Assembly: GCF_002209355.2 (NCBI RefSeq)
Contig: NZ_CP106855.1
Span: 3,286,001 to 3,350,000 of the forward strand
Reading direction: 5' to 3'
DNA: 64,000 bases
From: Bdellovibrio sp. SKB1291214
GTDB taxonomy: Bacteria; Bdellovibrionota; Bdellovibrionia; Bdellovibrionales; Bdellovibrionaceae
In this document: piece by piece, positions 44,576 to 53,766 of the stretch
Layout of the letters: every line of letters starts with the position of its first letter
Position numbering within the stretch: position 1 is the first letter of the stretch
Notes under the pieces: generated by a model
Told to the model about the DNA's origin: nothing
The model's input: only the letters and a program-made list of their open reading frames with translations
Database searches by the model: none
Made by a program: the position numbers and the translations under genes

Positions 44576-44898
44576 GGTAACAGTTCCCTTTTTTAGGATT
44601 TTCACTCTGAAGCTTCCATATTTGACAACCAAATATATCTCTCCATCAAGGACCGAGGCTGTGTCTACTGCGCACAAGTGATTACATTTGGAATCATTTT
44701 GATGACCAGTTCCTCTTGGCTACGCAAGAATATCCTGCAATAGCTTTTTTATTGATTTTGAAATGGATGGCCGAGCAGACTTATTTCTTCGACCCATTTT
44801 CGGTGGGCTTAAAGAGAAAATAAAAAAACCCGGGTGAGAGCCCGGGATTTTTGTCCATACCTTTTACTTACCTATTCCTCAAAAAGGGAACTGTTACC
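44576..44898. repeat. 323-bp interval bounded by inverted family-2 REP arms
   Basis: The left arm is at 44576-44593, touching the DUF523 stop, and the right arm at 44881-44898 is inverted, so the pair is arranged like the ends of the RAYT cassette. Inside, a frame without a start codon runs for about 65 codons to the stop near 44824 (ending ...FSVGLKRK), and a terminator (44822-44852) follows. No transposase motif is seen. It may be a remnant of a RAYT cassette or a composite repeat. Confidence 0.5.
44822..44852. terminator. Bidirectional terminator inside the REP-bounded interval
   Basis: Seven A, CCCGGG (44829-44834), TGAGAG, CCCGGG (44841-44846), ATTTTT. It can end transcripts from the DUF523 side and, in reverse, the panD operon. 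Confidence 0.9.
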
Positions 44899-44919
44899 TA
44901 TTCCTTAGTTACCTATTCC
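44868..44919 (-). repeat. Three copies of GGAATAGGTAA after panD
   Basis: On the minus strand the 11-mer GGAATAGGTAA occurs at 44919-44909, 44904-44894 and 44878-44868. The first copy begins at the last base of the panD stop and the second runs into the family-2 arm. Confidence 0.75.
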
Positions 44920-45305
44920 TATTTCTTTTTCTTTTTGTTGTTTTTGTGGGATTCGGCGCGTTTTTCTTTTACGCGATTTTTTTCGTCGACGAATATTGCT
45001 TTTGGTTGGAAAGTCTTTGCTTCTTCCATGGACATGCCCACGTAAGAGCAAATGATAACTAGGTCGCCTTTTTGAACATGGCGAGCAGCTGCGCCGTTAA
45101 GGCAGATATCGCCTTTTTCACCCAAGATGACGTATGTCGAAAAACGAGCACCGTTGTTGCAGTTATAGATATCTACGCGTTCGTTCATTAGCAATCCAGA
45201 AGCTTTGATCAAATCTGGGCAAATACTGATCGAGCCTTCATAGCTCAAATCAGATTCGGTGACGGTCGCGCGGTGAATTTTTGTTCTAAGCAATGATACA
45301 TTCAT
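44919..45305 (-). CDS. panD: Aspartate 1-decarboxylase proenzyme
   Basis: 128 residues. It makes beta-alanine from aspartate. The self-processing site G24-S25 is in LSYEGSISICPDL; Ser25 should form the pyruvoyl cofactor. Also present are RVDIYNCNNGARFSTYVI and CLNGAAARHVQKGDLVIICSY. The C terminus has an unusual Lys/Asn-rich tail (KNNKKKKK) beyond the normal end. It is the last gene of the pantothenate operon, 8 bp after coaX. Confidence 0.95.
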   Translation of the reverse strand: MNVSLLRTKIHRATVTESDLSYEGSISICPDLIKASGLLMNERVDIYNCNNGARFSTYVILGEKGDICLNGAAARHVQKGDLVIICSYVGMSMEEAKTFQPKAIFVDEKNRVKEKRAESHKNNKKKKK

Positions 45306-45313
45306 AAAAACCT

Positions 45314-46084
45314 CTAAGCGTTGTGCTGAAGTGCGATCAGCATACCTTTTAAAACTAAGTCCGGGATAATAACGTCGAATACTTTTTCTTTTTCAAATAA
45401 AGCAGAGAATCCACCAGTTCCAATGATGAAGGGCTTTTCATCTTGGAAACATTCGCGAGTAATGCGAGCGATGATCTCTTTCATCGTGCCTAAATGACCG
45501 TAGTATAAACCAGATTGAATGCTTTCAATAGTAGTACGGCCTAAAGCCTCGTGCATGGATTGGATTTCAACGGAGGGAAGCTTTGCAGTTTTGCTCTCTA
45601 AGGCCTCCATACACAAGCGCATACCGGCTACGATGGAGCCACCTAGATAGTCCTTCTCTTTAGAAACTGCACAGAATGTCGTCGCCGTCCCTAAATCTAC
45701 GATAATTAGATTTTTGTTCGCATATAGGTGAGTGCCCGCAATGGAGTTCGCAATGCGGTCCGCGCCGACTTCCAAGGGATTGCGGTATTTTACCCGCAAC
45801 CCTGTTTTTACACCCGCTTGCAAGATGAAGGGATTGATATTGAAATACTTCATGCAAGCACCGCGCAGGGAGTGATTCACCTCGGGTACAACAGAGCAGA
45901 TCGCAATCTGTTTTACATGTGCAGGGTCGTATCCGTTTTCGCGAATTGCCGTGCGCAAGAAAATCCCGGTTTCATCCGAAGAAGCACCCGATTTAGAATT
46001 TTTACGGAAAGACATTACCATTTTGTCTTTATCAAAGAGGCCTGCAAAGATTTGGGTATTCCCAACATCTAGACACAAAATCAT
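45314..46084 (-). CDS. coaX: Type III pantothenate kinase
   Basis: About 256 residues. Motifs are [16 protein letters not shown] (phosphate-1), [13 protein letters not shown] with the catalytic Asp, [18 protein letters not shown] and the C-terminal [12 protein letters not shown]. Phosphorylates pantothenate; type III kinases are not inhibited by CoA and need a monovalent cation. The ATG at 46084 overlaps the coaBC stop by 4 bp (ATGA), so a longer start at 46147 is not used. Confidence 0.95.
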   Translation of the reverse strand: MILCLDVGNTQIFAGLFDKDKMVMSFRKNSKSGASSDETGIFLRTAIRENGYDPAHVKQIAICSVVPEVNHSLRGACMKYFNINPFILQAGVKTGLRVKYRNPLEVGADRIANSIAGTHLYANKNLIIVDLGTATTFCAVSKEKDYLGGSIVAGMRLCMEALESKTAKLPSVEIQSMHEALGRTTIESIQSGLYYGHLGTMKEIIARITRECFQDEKPFIIGTGGFSALFEKEKVFDVIIPDLVLKGMLIALQHNA

Positions 46085-47358
46085 ACGGAGTCCTTTGGCA
46101 ACATAACACGGATCAACTCGCTTGTGAGCTGATCCAGGCTCTCGCAAGACACAAAGCTTTGATGGTTATAAAGCGTGAACTTGTGAGTGCGGTTTACAAT
46201 ATCAATATCGGTCAAATCATTATGAACAACGAAATCCGCATGGGAGGCTTTGAATAGCTTTTCCACGGCGGCTTTCTTTTGTTCGTCCGTCGCATGGCTG
46301 GTCAGTTTAAAAGCCACGACTTTGACGTTTTTATTTTTAGAATAATCTTTCAATCGATCCACTATCTTGTGATTGCGTTTCAAATGAACATTCATGCTTT
46401 CAGAATCAGAGCTGACTTTCTTAACTTCTAAGGGACGGTATTTTTTGCCATCCACTTCGATGGAATCCACCGAATAGTCGCTAACCGCCGCCGCGTGAAT
46501 CACATGGGTAAATTCATTTTCTGAAAGATATTTTTTAAGCTGAGTATCCAAAGAAGCAAAGCTTGTGAAGTAATCACGGTGAGAGACATGCTCAGCCTTT
46601 GCTGTGCCGTGGGCTTGAATCAAAGTCACATCAAAACCCATTTGGCTCATGTATTCAGCCAAGGAAATACCCGTGCGACCAGAGCTCAAATTCGTAATTG
46701 TACGGACTGTATCGATCGGCTCTTGCGTGCCACCCGCGGTGATCAAAACTTTGATTTTAGAAAGTTCTGATGAACGCTGAGCTACTGCCACAGCAGATGC
46801 TTCTGCCATCGGAGCTGCTTTATGAAGATGAGCCAACGTGATTTTCAAAATCTCGTCGGGATCAAGAAGCTTGCCATAACCATCTTCCCCACAAGCCAAA
46901 ATTCCAGATGCAGAATCCAAAATTTCAATGCCATAGGATTTTAAAGCCGAGATGGATTTTTGAGTCACGGGATGAAGATACATAGAAGTATTCATCGCAG
47001 GCGCCAACAAGAAAGGCTTTTTAAAATCGTGAGCCAAGAACAAAGTCGAAACCAGATCGTCGCCAATACCTTGCGCAGCTTTATTAATAAAGTTCGCAGT
47101 GGCAGGCGCCACCAGAATCAAATTCGCCCAACGCATCAGATGGATATGATCCATCACGTTGCCTTGAGTGTACATATCGCTGACAACAGGTTTGCCAGTG
47201 AGGCCTTCCAGAGTTGCATTGCCAACAAATTTTAAAGCCGCCGGAGTCATCACAACTTGAACTTCGCAACCCGCTTGCACCAGACGCGAAACCACATGAC
47301 ATGCTTTGTAGCATGCAATGGAGCCCGTCATCATGAAAAGGACTTTAGATTTGGACAT
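46081..47358 (-). CDS. coaBC: Bifunctional phosphopantothenoylcysteine decarboxylase / PPC synthase
   Basis: 425 residues. CoaC part (1-185): [15 protein letters not shown] (FMN site), then the [16 protein letters not shown] and [11 protein letters not shown] motifs, and the Cys of [14 protein letters not shown]. CoaB part (~200-425): [25 protein letters not shown] with the nucleotide-binding loop and [10 protein letters not shown]. It makes 4'-phosphopantetheine from phosphopantothenate and cysteine. The ATG at 47358 is used; it overlaps panC by 14 bp. Confidence 0.95.
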   Translation of the reverse strand: MSKSKVLFMMTGSIACYKACHVVSRLVQAGCEVQVVMTPAALKFVGNATLEGLTGKPVVSDMYTQGNVMDHIHLMRWANLILVAPATANFINKAAQGIGDDLVSTLFLAHDFKKPFLLAPAMNTSMYLHPVTQKSISALKSYGIEILDSASGILACGEDGYGKLLDPDEILKITLAHLHKAAPMAEASAVAVAQRSSELSKIKVLITAGGTQEPIDTVRTITNLSSGRTGISLAEYMSQMGFDVTLIQAHGTAKAEHVSHRDYFTSFASLDTQLKKYLSENEFTHVIHAAAVSDYSVDSIEVDGKKYRPLEVKKVSSDSESMNVHLKRNHKIVDRLKDYSKNKNVKVVAFKLTSHATDEQKKAAVEKLFKASHADFVVHNDLTDIDIVNRTHKFTLYNHQSFVSCESLDQLTSELIRVMLPKDSV

Positions 47359-48100
47359 TATCAATTAACCTTACAGCGCCCAAACGAGCCGCCACAAAAC
47401 GGCGCCCGTGAACGTCTGTCACATAATCCACAGCAAATCCAGCCGCTGTCAGAGCTTTCGCTGCTTCTTCAGAAGTTTTCGCTGTGGTGATAGTTTTATA
47501 AATAATTGGAGCTTTCTGGCGATCTTCCGGAGTTAACAAAAGATTGCGAGAACTCTTAGCGAGGCCATCGTTTTCTCGGACGGTCGCAACGGGTACGATC
47601 TCTACATCCATAAAAAATGCATCCACCATTCCCTTGATCAAAGTGAGCTGTTGGAAATCCTTTTCACCAAAATAGGCCTTATCAGGAGCGACCACATTGA
47701 AAAGCTTCATCACAACTGATAACACTCCATCAAAGTGACCCGGGCGGTGAGCGCCATCCAATAATTGGGAATAACTATTTTCAGAAACTTTATAGCGGTA
47801 CTCATCTGGGTACATATCTGGATAGCGCGGATAAAAGATCGCATCGACTTTGTTAGTCTCAGCGATTTTCAAATCCTGATCCCACGTCAGAGGATACTTT
47901 TCGAAATCTTTAGGATCGTTGAACTGAGTGGGATTCACAAAAATAGAAAGAACCACAACTTGGTTTTCACGACGTGCATTTTTCAAAAGCTCTTCGTGGC
48001 CTGAATGCAGAGCACCCATGGTCGGTACGAAACCAACATTGCCTGTCTGATTTTTTCTCCACGCTTTGAATTCAGCAGGAGTACGCAGAACTTGAACCAT
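47345..48100 (-). CDS. panC: Pantothenate synthetase
   Basis: 251 residues. Motifs are GFVPTMGALHSGHEELL (ATP-binding HxGH site), SIFVNPTQFNDPKDFEKYP (substrate loop), GAHRPGHFDGVLSVVMKLFN and AYFGEKDFQQLTLI. It joins pantoate with beta-alanine using ATP. It overlaps the panB stop by one base (TAATG) and runs into coaBC, so translation is coupled all along. Confidence 0.96.
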   Translation of the reverse strand: MVQVLRTPAEFKAWRKNQTGNVGFVPTMGALHSGHEELLKNARRENQVVVLSIFVNPTQFNDPKDFEKYPLTWDQDLKIAETNKVDAIFYPRYPDMYPDEYRYKVSENSYSQLLDGAHRPGHFDGVLSVVMKLFNVVAPDKAYFGEKDFQQLTLIKGMVDAFFMDVEIVPVATVRENDGLAKSSRNLLLTPEDRQKAPIIYKTITTAKTSEEAAKALTAAGFAVDYVTDVHGRRFVAARLGAVRLIDNVQI

Positions 48101-48897
48101 TATGAATAGCTCTCTTTCTCTGAGGGGAAATCAACTCCTTCCACTTCAGAGTGGTAAGTGTTGAATGCTTCTTTAAGCGCTTCAAAGCCATTGAAATAAG
48201 TTTTAACGAATTTAGGTTTAAACCCAGGATTCATACCTAACAGGTCTTGCAAGACCAAAACTTGGCCGTCAGTATCTGAACCGGCGCCGATACCAATCGT
48301 CGGGACATCCAAGGAATGGGTAATTTCAGCGGCCAATTTAGAAGGCACGCACTCAAGCACTATGCAGAAAGCACCTGCTTCCTGTAGACGTAAAGCTTGC
48401 TCGCGAATTTTCGCTTGGGCTTTATCATCACGGCCTTGGACTTTAAAACCGCCCAGTTGATTTACGGATTGGGGAGTTAAACCCAAGTGACCCATGATAG
48501 GAACGCCGGAATCGACCAAATGGCGAACGATTTTGTAAGTGTATTCATCGCCACCCTCAAGTTTCAAAGCGTGCGCACCAGCTTGCATGATTTTCTCTGC
48601 GGCATTCATCACGGCCGTCAAACCTTTACGGTTCGACATAAATGGAAAGTCAGCAGTTATAAATTTCTTAGTTCCTGCGCCACGAGCCACAGCTGCCGTG
48701 TGTAAAGCCATCATCTCGACAGTCGCAGGCAGAGTTGTCGGAAAACCGTGCATGGTGTTTGCCAATGAGTCACCAATCAAAATACAGTCGATATTGCTTT
48801 CCGCTACGATCTGAGCAAAAGAATAATCATAACAAGTGATCATAGAGATCTTCTGCTTTTTATTTTTTTTATCTTGGAAGTCTAAAATTGATTTCAT
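48100..48897 (-). CDS. panB: 3-methyl-2-oxobutanoate hydroxymethyltransferase
   Basis: 265 residues, a TIM barrel. Motifs are ISMITCYDYSFAQIVAES, LIGDSLANTMHGF, FITADFPFMS, KLEGGDEYTY, VPIMGHLGLTPQSVNQLGG and TIGIGAGSDTDGQVLVLQDLLG, which include the metal-binding and catalytic residues. It makes ketopantoate from 2-oxoisovalerate and methylene-tetrahydrofolate. It starts 9 bp after the gene at 48907, the predicted ketopantoate reductase. Confidence 0.96.
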   Translation of the reverse strand: MKSILDFQDKKNKKQKISMITCYDYSFAQIVAESNIDCILIGDSLANTMHGFPTTLPATVEMMALHTAAVARGAGTKKFITADFPFMSNRKGLTAVMNAAEKIMQAGAHALKLEGGDEYTYKIVRHLVDSGVPIMGHLGLTPQSVNQLGGFKVQGRDDKAQAKIREQALRLQEAGAFCIVLECVPSKLAAEITHSLDVPTIGIGAGSDTDGQVLVLQDLLGMNPGFKPKFVKTYFNGFEALKEAFNTYHSEVEGVDFPSEKESYS

Positions 48898-48906
48898 AGC
48901 GAAGCC

Positions 48907-49629
48907 TCACTTTCGAGGGTACTCAGGCCAATAAGTTTCAAGAAATGCTTTGTAGATATTCACTGCCGGATCGTTTTCCAGGGCTTTCAAATTTGCAGCG
49001 ACCGTCTCTGCATCTTTGCGAACAAGGGGACCCGTTAAAGCGGCTTCAGGATTTGCAAAAGTATTTTCCACAACTTTTTGCACGTACAGATGAGCTGCTT
49101 CTGTGGGAACTTTCATAGTTGCAAAGCCGGAAAGCATTCTGGCGATCAACAAAGTCACAAAATTTCCACCCATCACGCAGTATGAATGATAAAGCGCTTT
49201 CTGTGCGGAAGGGAGCCAGGAATAAGAATTTGTGAGACCCGGCAAAGCCTCGTCCAGAGTGGAGACGCCCGTTAATGTGAAGTGGATCTTTTTATAAAAA
49301 TCCAAATCATAAAGTTCGTTTCCAAAGGTCATCAGCGGGTGAGCTGAAACCATACCATCGAAGGAGTGAGCGCCCGAAAAATGCACAACTACTTTATCGT
49401 CATGGCCCAAAAGGTGCTGACGATAAAATCCCTGCAATGAACTGTCGCTGATCGCCAGCAAGACATGAGTCGCTGCGGCGATTTTAACGCGCAATGCATG
49501 AGGGTCTTGAGATCGATCCCAAGTCTGAAAATTAATGTTTAATAGATGAAAATAGTGTGCAAAGTGGCGGGCGACACGGCCAGAGCCAATTAAAAGGAAT
49601 GAGATAGATGAATTCGTCTTCGTCGCCAT
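48907..49629 (-). CDS. panG: PanG-like (DUF2520-type) oxidoreductase, probable ketopantoate reductase
   Basis: About 240 residues. The N-terminal Rossmann motif ISFLLIGSGRVARHFAHYF and VVVHFSGAHSFDGMVSAHPLMTFG in the middle fit the COG5495/DUF2520 oxidoreductases. PanE is not seen in the window, while this gene heads the pan operon; the PanG protein of Francisella is a ketopantoate reductase of this kind that replaces PanE. The role is therefore inferred from operon position and family. The ATG at 49629 is used because the Rossmann fold starts 10 residues later; the upstream start at 49707 adds an unlikely leader. Confidence 0.7.
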   Translation of the reverse strand: MATKTNSSISFLLIGSGRVARHFAHYFHLLNINFQTWDRSQDPHALRVKIAAATHVLLAISDSSLQGFYRQHLLGHDDKVVVHFSGAHSFDGMVSAHPLMTFGNELYDLDFYKKIHFTLTGVSTLDEALPGLTNSYSWLPSAQKALYHSYCVMGGNFVTLLIARMLSGFATMKVPTEAAHLYVQKVVENTFANPEAALTGPLVRKDAETVAANLKALENDPAVNIYKAFLETYWPEYPRK

Positions 49630-49751
49630 ATATTTGTAGGTACCTGTCTTATTAGGATCGGGTCCTCTGTAATGTTCGCAAAGTAGCACAATTTTAACAG
49701 AATACAACGAGCCTTGCCATGATGGGTCGAGGGTGATAGGCCCATAGTCCT

Positions 49752-50474
49752 ATGAAGCATTTGTATTGGATTGGCGCCGTCGCCATTATCGCTCTAGGTC
49801 TGTATTTCACCCTGACTTTTTCGGTGGGCCCTGAAACGACGCCTAAAATCGCCTTTACACAGGTCTCGACACCTGAGGATATGGGTAAAGAAATCCTCTC
49901 AAAGTTGCACCAAGAGATCAAAGACGCACCTATTGCAGTATTAGGAGTTACTCCTAACAAAATTGAAGACATGGAACTATGGAAGGGCTTTATTGAAGCC
50001 AATCAAGAAGTGGGCATGAAATACGATGTCATCATCGTGGAGCCCATGCTTCCTTACGTCGAACTTTTCCGTGAGGGTGTTTACATTGCAATGAAAGATG
50101 AAATGTCACGCCTGGTGGAGGGAGTTAATAAAGCCCGCTCTGAAGGACTGCGTGTGGCTTTGATCGTTCCACATATTTATGCTTCGCAGCTGCTGGAGTC
50201 GAATCCTGTTGCGAAATTAAAGTCTGATTATAAATTGGACGTCACAAGTTTCACTGTCAGCACTTTTCCAGTGACTCGCGATCAAGAGCAATCATTTGAA
50301 CCAAAGTGCATCGACAGTGGTGAAGTGGATCCTGCTGGCACGGCTAAGTTTGGATGTGCGATTCGAAATGCAGCTCGCAGAACGTATCGTAAAAAATTGG
50401 AACCTAACAAATATTCTTCATTGGCGGAACAAGTGGGTCCAAAAGATTTTATCATATTATTTAATAGAAACTAA
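49752..50474 (+). CDS. Signal-anchored protein of unknown function
   Basis: 240 residues. The N-terminal helix WIGAVAIIALGLYFTLTFSV looks like a signal anchor. The remainder (PIAVLGVTPNKIEDMELWKGF, VIIVEPMLPYVELFREG, LRVALIVPHIYASQLL) suggests an alpha/beta fold, like a periplasmic binding domain or a sugar-processing fold, but I cannot name it. Three cysteines occur late. It is divergent from the pan operon and followed by two more exported-protein genes on the same strand. Confidence 0.65.
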   Translation: MKHLYWIGAVAIIALGLYFTLTFSVGPETTPKIAFTQVSTPEDMGKEILSKLHQEIKDAPIAVLGVTPNKIEDMELWKGFIEANQEVGMKYDVIIVEPMLPYVELFREGVYIAMKDEMSRLVEGVNKARSEGLRVALIVPHIYASQLLESNPVAKLKSDYKLDVTSFTVSTFPVTRDQEQSFEPKCIDSGEVDPAGTAKFGCAIRNAARRTYRKKLEPNKYSSLAEQVGPKDFIILFNRN

Positions 50475-50486
50475 AAGGGAGTCTTC

Positions 50487-51056
50487 GTGAAAAAATTTAT
50501 CGCAGCGATGATCATGTTCGTAGTGCCTGCAATGGTACAGGCGAGCAATATTTTCGAGGGTACTTACGAAAATAAAAACCGCACGGCAGAAGTCGATCTT
50601 ATCGAATTCGACGGTTCAGTGACAATGAACACAACAAGCTTTTACGGCAACGGGGCTGCTGTGAACTGGTTCTTTGATTTCAAAATGCCAAAGGATCGCG
50701 AAGTAAAGGTAGGCGAGACGGTAAAAGGTCGCGTTCGCAGTATCGATGGTCTTTACGGCTGCGTGTTTGACGAAAAAGCTGAAATGAAGATGGAAGCAAA
50801 CGGCGTTGTTAAGGTTCGTTTTCCTCTTTTGACTTATCACTTTGAAACTCGATCTGTGAACGAAAGAATCGGTACTGGTTACCGTCGTTACGTTGACTGG
50901 AATGGTTGGGGTTGGATCGAGCGTGGATACCACTTCCCGATCGAACGCTACAGAATCATTTCTCAAGAATGCGTTGTTACTCAACGTAACATGACGGTGA
51001 ATGTTCTTTACCCGCTATTCGATGGCAATCAGCCATCTCCAGTTCCTGTTCCTTAA
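50487..51056 (+). CDS. Exported protein of unknown function, beta-rich
   Basis: 189 residues. The signal peptide is KKFIAAMIMFVVPAMVQA. The mature part is a run of beta strands (DLIEFDGSVTMNTTSFYG, AVNWFFDFKMPKDREVKVGE), with an aromatic stretch YRRYVDWNGWGWIERGYHFP. Two cysteines (YGCVFD, SQECVV) could pair. No family recognised. GTG-rich spacing of 12 bp from the previous gene suggests co-transcription. A hairpin follows, then the lipoprotein gene. Confidence 0.65.
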   Translation: MKKFIAAMIMFVVPAMVQASNIFEGTYENKNRTAEVDLIEFDGSVTMNTTSFYGNGAAVNWFFDFKMPKDREVKVGETVKGRVRSIDGLYGCVFDEKAEMKMEANGVVKVRFPLLTYHFETRSVNERIGTGYRRYVDWNGWGWIERGYHFPIERYRIISQECVVTQRNMTVNVLYPLFDGNQPSPVPVP

Positions 51057-51080
51057 TCGCTTAAGCGGGCATAAACCTTG

Positions 51081-51115
51081 TAAGCTCCCCAGTGGATTTA
51101 AACTTTGGGAGCTTA
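51081..51115 (+). promoter_or_regulatory. Hairpin sequestering the ribosome site of the lipoprotein gene
   Basis: Arms TAAGCTCCC (51081-51089) and GGGAGCTTA (51107-51115) are perfectly complementary over 9 bp. The Shine-Dalgarno GGGAG (51107-51111) is inside the 3' arm, six bases before the ATG at 51118. No T-tract follows, so it is not a standard terminator. Confidence 0.6.
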
Positions 51116-51117
51116 AA

Positions 51118-51960
51118 ATGAAGAGAATGGTTTTGCCCGTTATCGGTGCCCTTTTTTGCTTACAATTTATGGCAGGCTGTCTAGAGACTAAACAGGGCGG
51201 TTCTAACGTCAGAGTTATGAACGGCCGTAGTAACGCTGCCAAGGCAAAGAAAGCCAAAATTGCTGCCCAAGAAGCCGCTATCAAAGAAATGGCCTTCAAT
51301 TTTAAAGATGACGATGGTTATCGCATCTACATCGATCCCATCCTCGCAAATATGACAGCTCAAGATAAAGAGGCCTTGGGCCTCGTGAATCTTATTAAAG
51401 CCCGCAGCTGGAAAACGATGTCATTGGCGAATAAATCCGTACCGAACGAAGTTTATTATGCATTGAAAGCTGGCGAAGCAGCACCAGATCGTTGGCTAAC
51501 GTGGGTATCCCCCTCTTATGTTTATATTGATCAACCAGCTTATGAAGCTTATCTGACGGAAGACAACGCCAAAATCCTTTTGAATGTGATGATGACGACT
51601 TTGCGCTTGGAAACGAAAGGCCTTTTAAAAGGCTTTGAATCCTCAGCCGCGGAGGATGAAACTGAAAAAGGTGAAGTGGTCGTGGGTGAAGGTAAAAACG
51701 ATACCAAAGGTATCGTGACTGCGATGAAAAACCGCAAGCCATTGCCAAGAAACGTTTGCGAAAACAACCCCGAGCTTGCTGGTGCGCCAGAGTGCCGTGG
51801 CGTGAAGGCTGATACTGTTGAAGCGAAGCGCTCGAAGCTTTTGACGGACCAAGATAAAAAGAACATCTCCGAAGCTGTGAAATATCTGATGGAATCGGGC
51901 CGAAGCGCTAAGATCTCGGATATCAAGGCCAAGCTTCAATCTCTGGAAATTATCAAATAA
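51118..51960 (+). CDS. Lipoprotein of unknown function
   Basis: 280 residues from ATG 51118. The lipobox FMAGC follows a hydrophobic start (MVLPVIGALFCLQ). The mature part has NLIKARSWKTMSLANKS, a charged EDETEKGEVVVGEGKNDTKG run, and the Cys pair CENNPELAGAPEC. The C terminus is a helix. No known domain is recognised. The upstream frame to 51001 runs through the previous gene and is not the start. The ribosome site is in a hairpin. Confidence 0.75.
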   Translation: MKRMVLPVIGALFCLQFMAGCLETKQGGSNVRVMNGRSNAAKAKKAKIAAQEAAIKEMAFNFKDDDGYRIYIDPILANMTAQDKEALGLVNLIKARSWKTMSLANKSVPNEVYYALKAGEAAPDRWLTWVSPSYVYIDQPAYEAYLTEDNAKILLNVMMTTLRLETKGLLKGFESSAAEDETEKGEVVVGEGKNDTKGIVTAMKNRKPLPRNVCENNPELAGAPECRGVKADTVEAKRSKLLTDQDKKNISEAVKYLMESGRSAKISDIKAKLQSLEIIK

Positions 51961-52094
51961 TTCATCACAGGGGTGTCAGAATATTTGCACCTCGATGCCT
52001 ATTTAGGGCGCTCTAGGTACTCTATGCGCCCGTTCCTCTATTAGCTTCTATTCAATGCGTTTCTATGGGTCCGAGAATTGCTCTTGTTCCTCAT

Positions 52095-53720
52095 ATGCAT
52101 ACAAAAATCATAGCCCTACCAATTGTATTATTGATGTCTTGGAGTGCCTCGGCGGCTCCACTTTGTTCGCAAATATTTACCTCTGGTATCTCCATTCATA
52201 CGAGATCTTCCCAGGCCCTGATGGACCCGGTGGTGGATCGCGCCCGCGAGTTGAATCTGTGGGATGACTTCAAAACACTGGCAGATCTTTCTCTTCGTAC
52301 CTTGTCTTCATCTCAAAAAGAGGCGATTGCAAAACAAACGCAAATTCTTCGTCAACAACAAGGTGAAAAAGTGGCGACAAAGTACTGGATTGAATCCATG
52401 TACGAGCATCGCCGGGAGCTTTTGCCAGTACAAGATCCTACATTGAAAAGTCAATGGACTGTAAAATCCCCAGATCACAGAGCAACCTTTGAACACATCG
52501 AAACGATGTGGGCGGAGCTGACTCGTCAAACTCCGAAAGATACCACGTCTTCGTTGATTCCGTTGCCTCACCCGTTGTTAATTCCGGGAGCTCGATTTCA
52601 AGAAGGCTATTACTGGGATTCATACTTTGCTTTTCCTGCGCTTTTAAAAACGGGCAGACAAGACATCGTTAAGGGACAAGTTGATAATTTCCTTTTCCTT
52701 TTAAAAAACTATGGGCTGATTCCCAATGGGACTCGTGATTACTATTTGACCCGCTCGCAACCGCCGTTGATATCACAAATGGTTCGTTTAGTTTTGGAAC
52801 ATGAAATGGCTAAAGGGGAGCTGTCGCCATCAACTCGTCAATGGTTGGCTGAAGCTTATCCTTTGATCAAAAAAGACTATGAACAGTTCTGGATGAATCC
52901 GCAGACTCGTTATGACAAACGCACAGGGCTGAATCATTTTTGGGATAGCAGCAATACCCCAAGACCGGAACGCCATTCTTCGGACAAAGAAACTGAAATC
53001 GCGCACACGTTTAGAGACGTGAAAGCCGAAGCTGAAAGTGGCAAGGACTTTACAGAAGCTTTTGAAGGCCGTGCAAGTGAATACGGCGCTGTCTCCTTGA
53101 ACTCTATCTTGTTTCAGGTTGAGAGAGATTTGGCTTGGATGGGGCGCCTGTTAAATAAAGATTCAATCGAAGTGCAAGGATTCGAAACGGCTTCGGTGGC
53201 TCGTCAAAAAGCTATGGACAAGTACATGTGGGATCAGAGCAGTCAGGTCTACCGTGATGTGCATCTTCCGACCTTAAGAAAATCCCAAGTCGTAACGGCA
53301 GATACTTTCATGCCACTTCATTATAAAATTGCATCCGATGCGCAGGCAAAAGGAGTCATGAGTCAGTTAGTACGTCTTGAGCGTAAAGGTGGGATCATGT
53401 CAGCCGAAAAAGACACGGGCAAGCAATGGGATGCTCCGTACGGATGGGCTCCTCATCACTTCTTTGCCATCAGCGGTGCTTTGAAATACGGATATCAAAA
53501 AGAAGGTGTAAGGCTTGCCGGCAAATGGGTTCAATCGGTAGAGACGATTTATCAAGAGACCGGTAAAGTGATTGAAAAAATTGATGCTGTTCGAGGTGGA
53601 GTTCCTCACGAGGCCGGAGATAAATATCCGACTCAAGATGGTTTCTTATGGACCAATGGTGTTTATGTTTGGGCTTTAACGAATGTTTTAAAAGTGCCAA
53701 TCATCCACACGGCTCATTAA
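52095..53720 (+). CDS. treA: Periplasmic trehalase (GH37)
   Basis: About 541 residues. The signal peptide starts at the ATG 52095 (MHTKIIALPIVLLMSWSASA); an ATG at 52065 would add ten residues. Trehalase signature 1 is PGARFQEGYYWDSYFA (residues ~165-180) and signature 2 is QWDAPYGWAPHH near residue 455, with the (alpha/alpha)6 repeats between them. It splits trehalose to two glucose units. In a predator it could use host trehalose. A strong terminator follows; neither start has a convincing ribosome site. Confidence 0.93.
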   Translation: MHTKIIALPIVLLMSWSASAAPLCSQIFTSGISIHTRSSQALMDPVVDRARELNLWDDFKTLADLSLRTLSSSQKEAIAKQTQILRQQQGEKVATKYWIESMYEHRRELLPVQDPTLKSQWTVKSPDHRATFEHIETMWAELTRQTPKDTTSSLIPLPHPLLIPGARFQEGYYWDSYFAFPALLKTGRQDIVKGQVDNFLFLLKNYGLIPNGTRDYYLTRSQPPLISQMVRLVLEHEMAKGELSPSTRQWLAEAYPLIKKDYEQFWMNPQTRYDKRTGLNHFWDSSNTPRPERHSSDKETEIAHTFRDVKAEAESGKDFTEAFEGRASEYGAVSLNSILFQVERDLAWMGRLLNKDSIEVQGFETASVARQKAMDKYMWDQSSQVYRDVHLPTLRKSQVVTADTFMPLHYKIASDAQAKGVMSQLVRLERKGGIMSAEKDTGKQWDAPYGWAPHHFFAISGALKYGYQKEGVRLAGKWVQSVETIYQETGKVIEKIDAVRGGVPHEAGDKYPTQDGFLWTNGVYVWALTNVLKVPIIHTAH

Positions 53721-53730
53721 TTCGAAATAA

Positions 53731-53759
53731 AAAAACCGGGTCCTAAAACCCGGTTTTTT
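53731..53759 (+). terminator. Terminator between trehalase and the convergent small gene
   Basis: Five A, stem CCGGGT / ACCCGG (53736-53741 and 53748-53753), then six T. It can act in both directions. Confidence 0.9.
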
Positions 53760-53766
53760 ATTTTTA

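Noticed and set aside
44851-45045. 64-codon plus-strand frame with hydrophobic runs near panD
   Set aside because: Formed by the antisense of the Lys-rich panD tail; no ribosome site.
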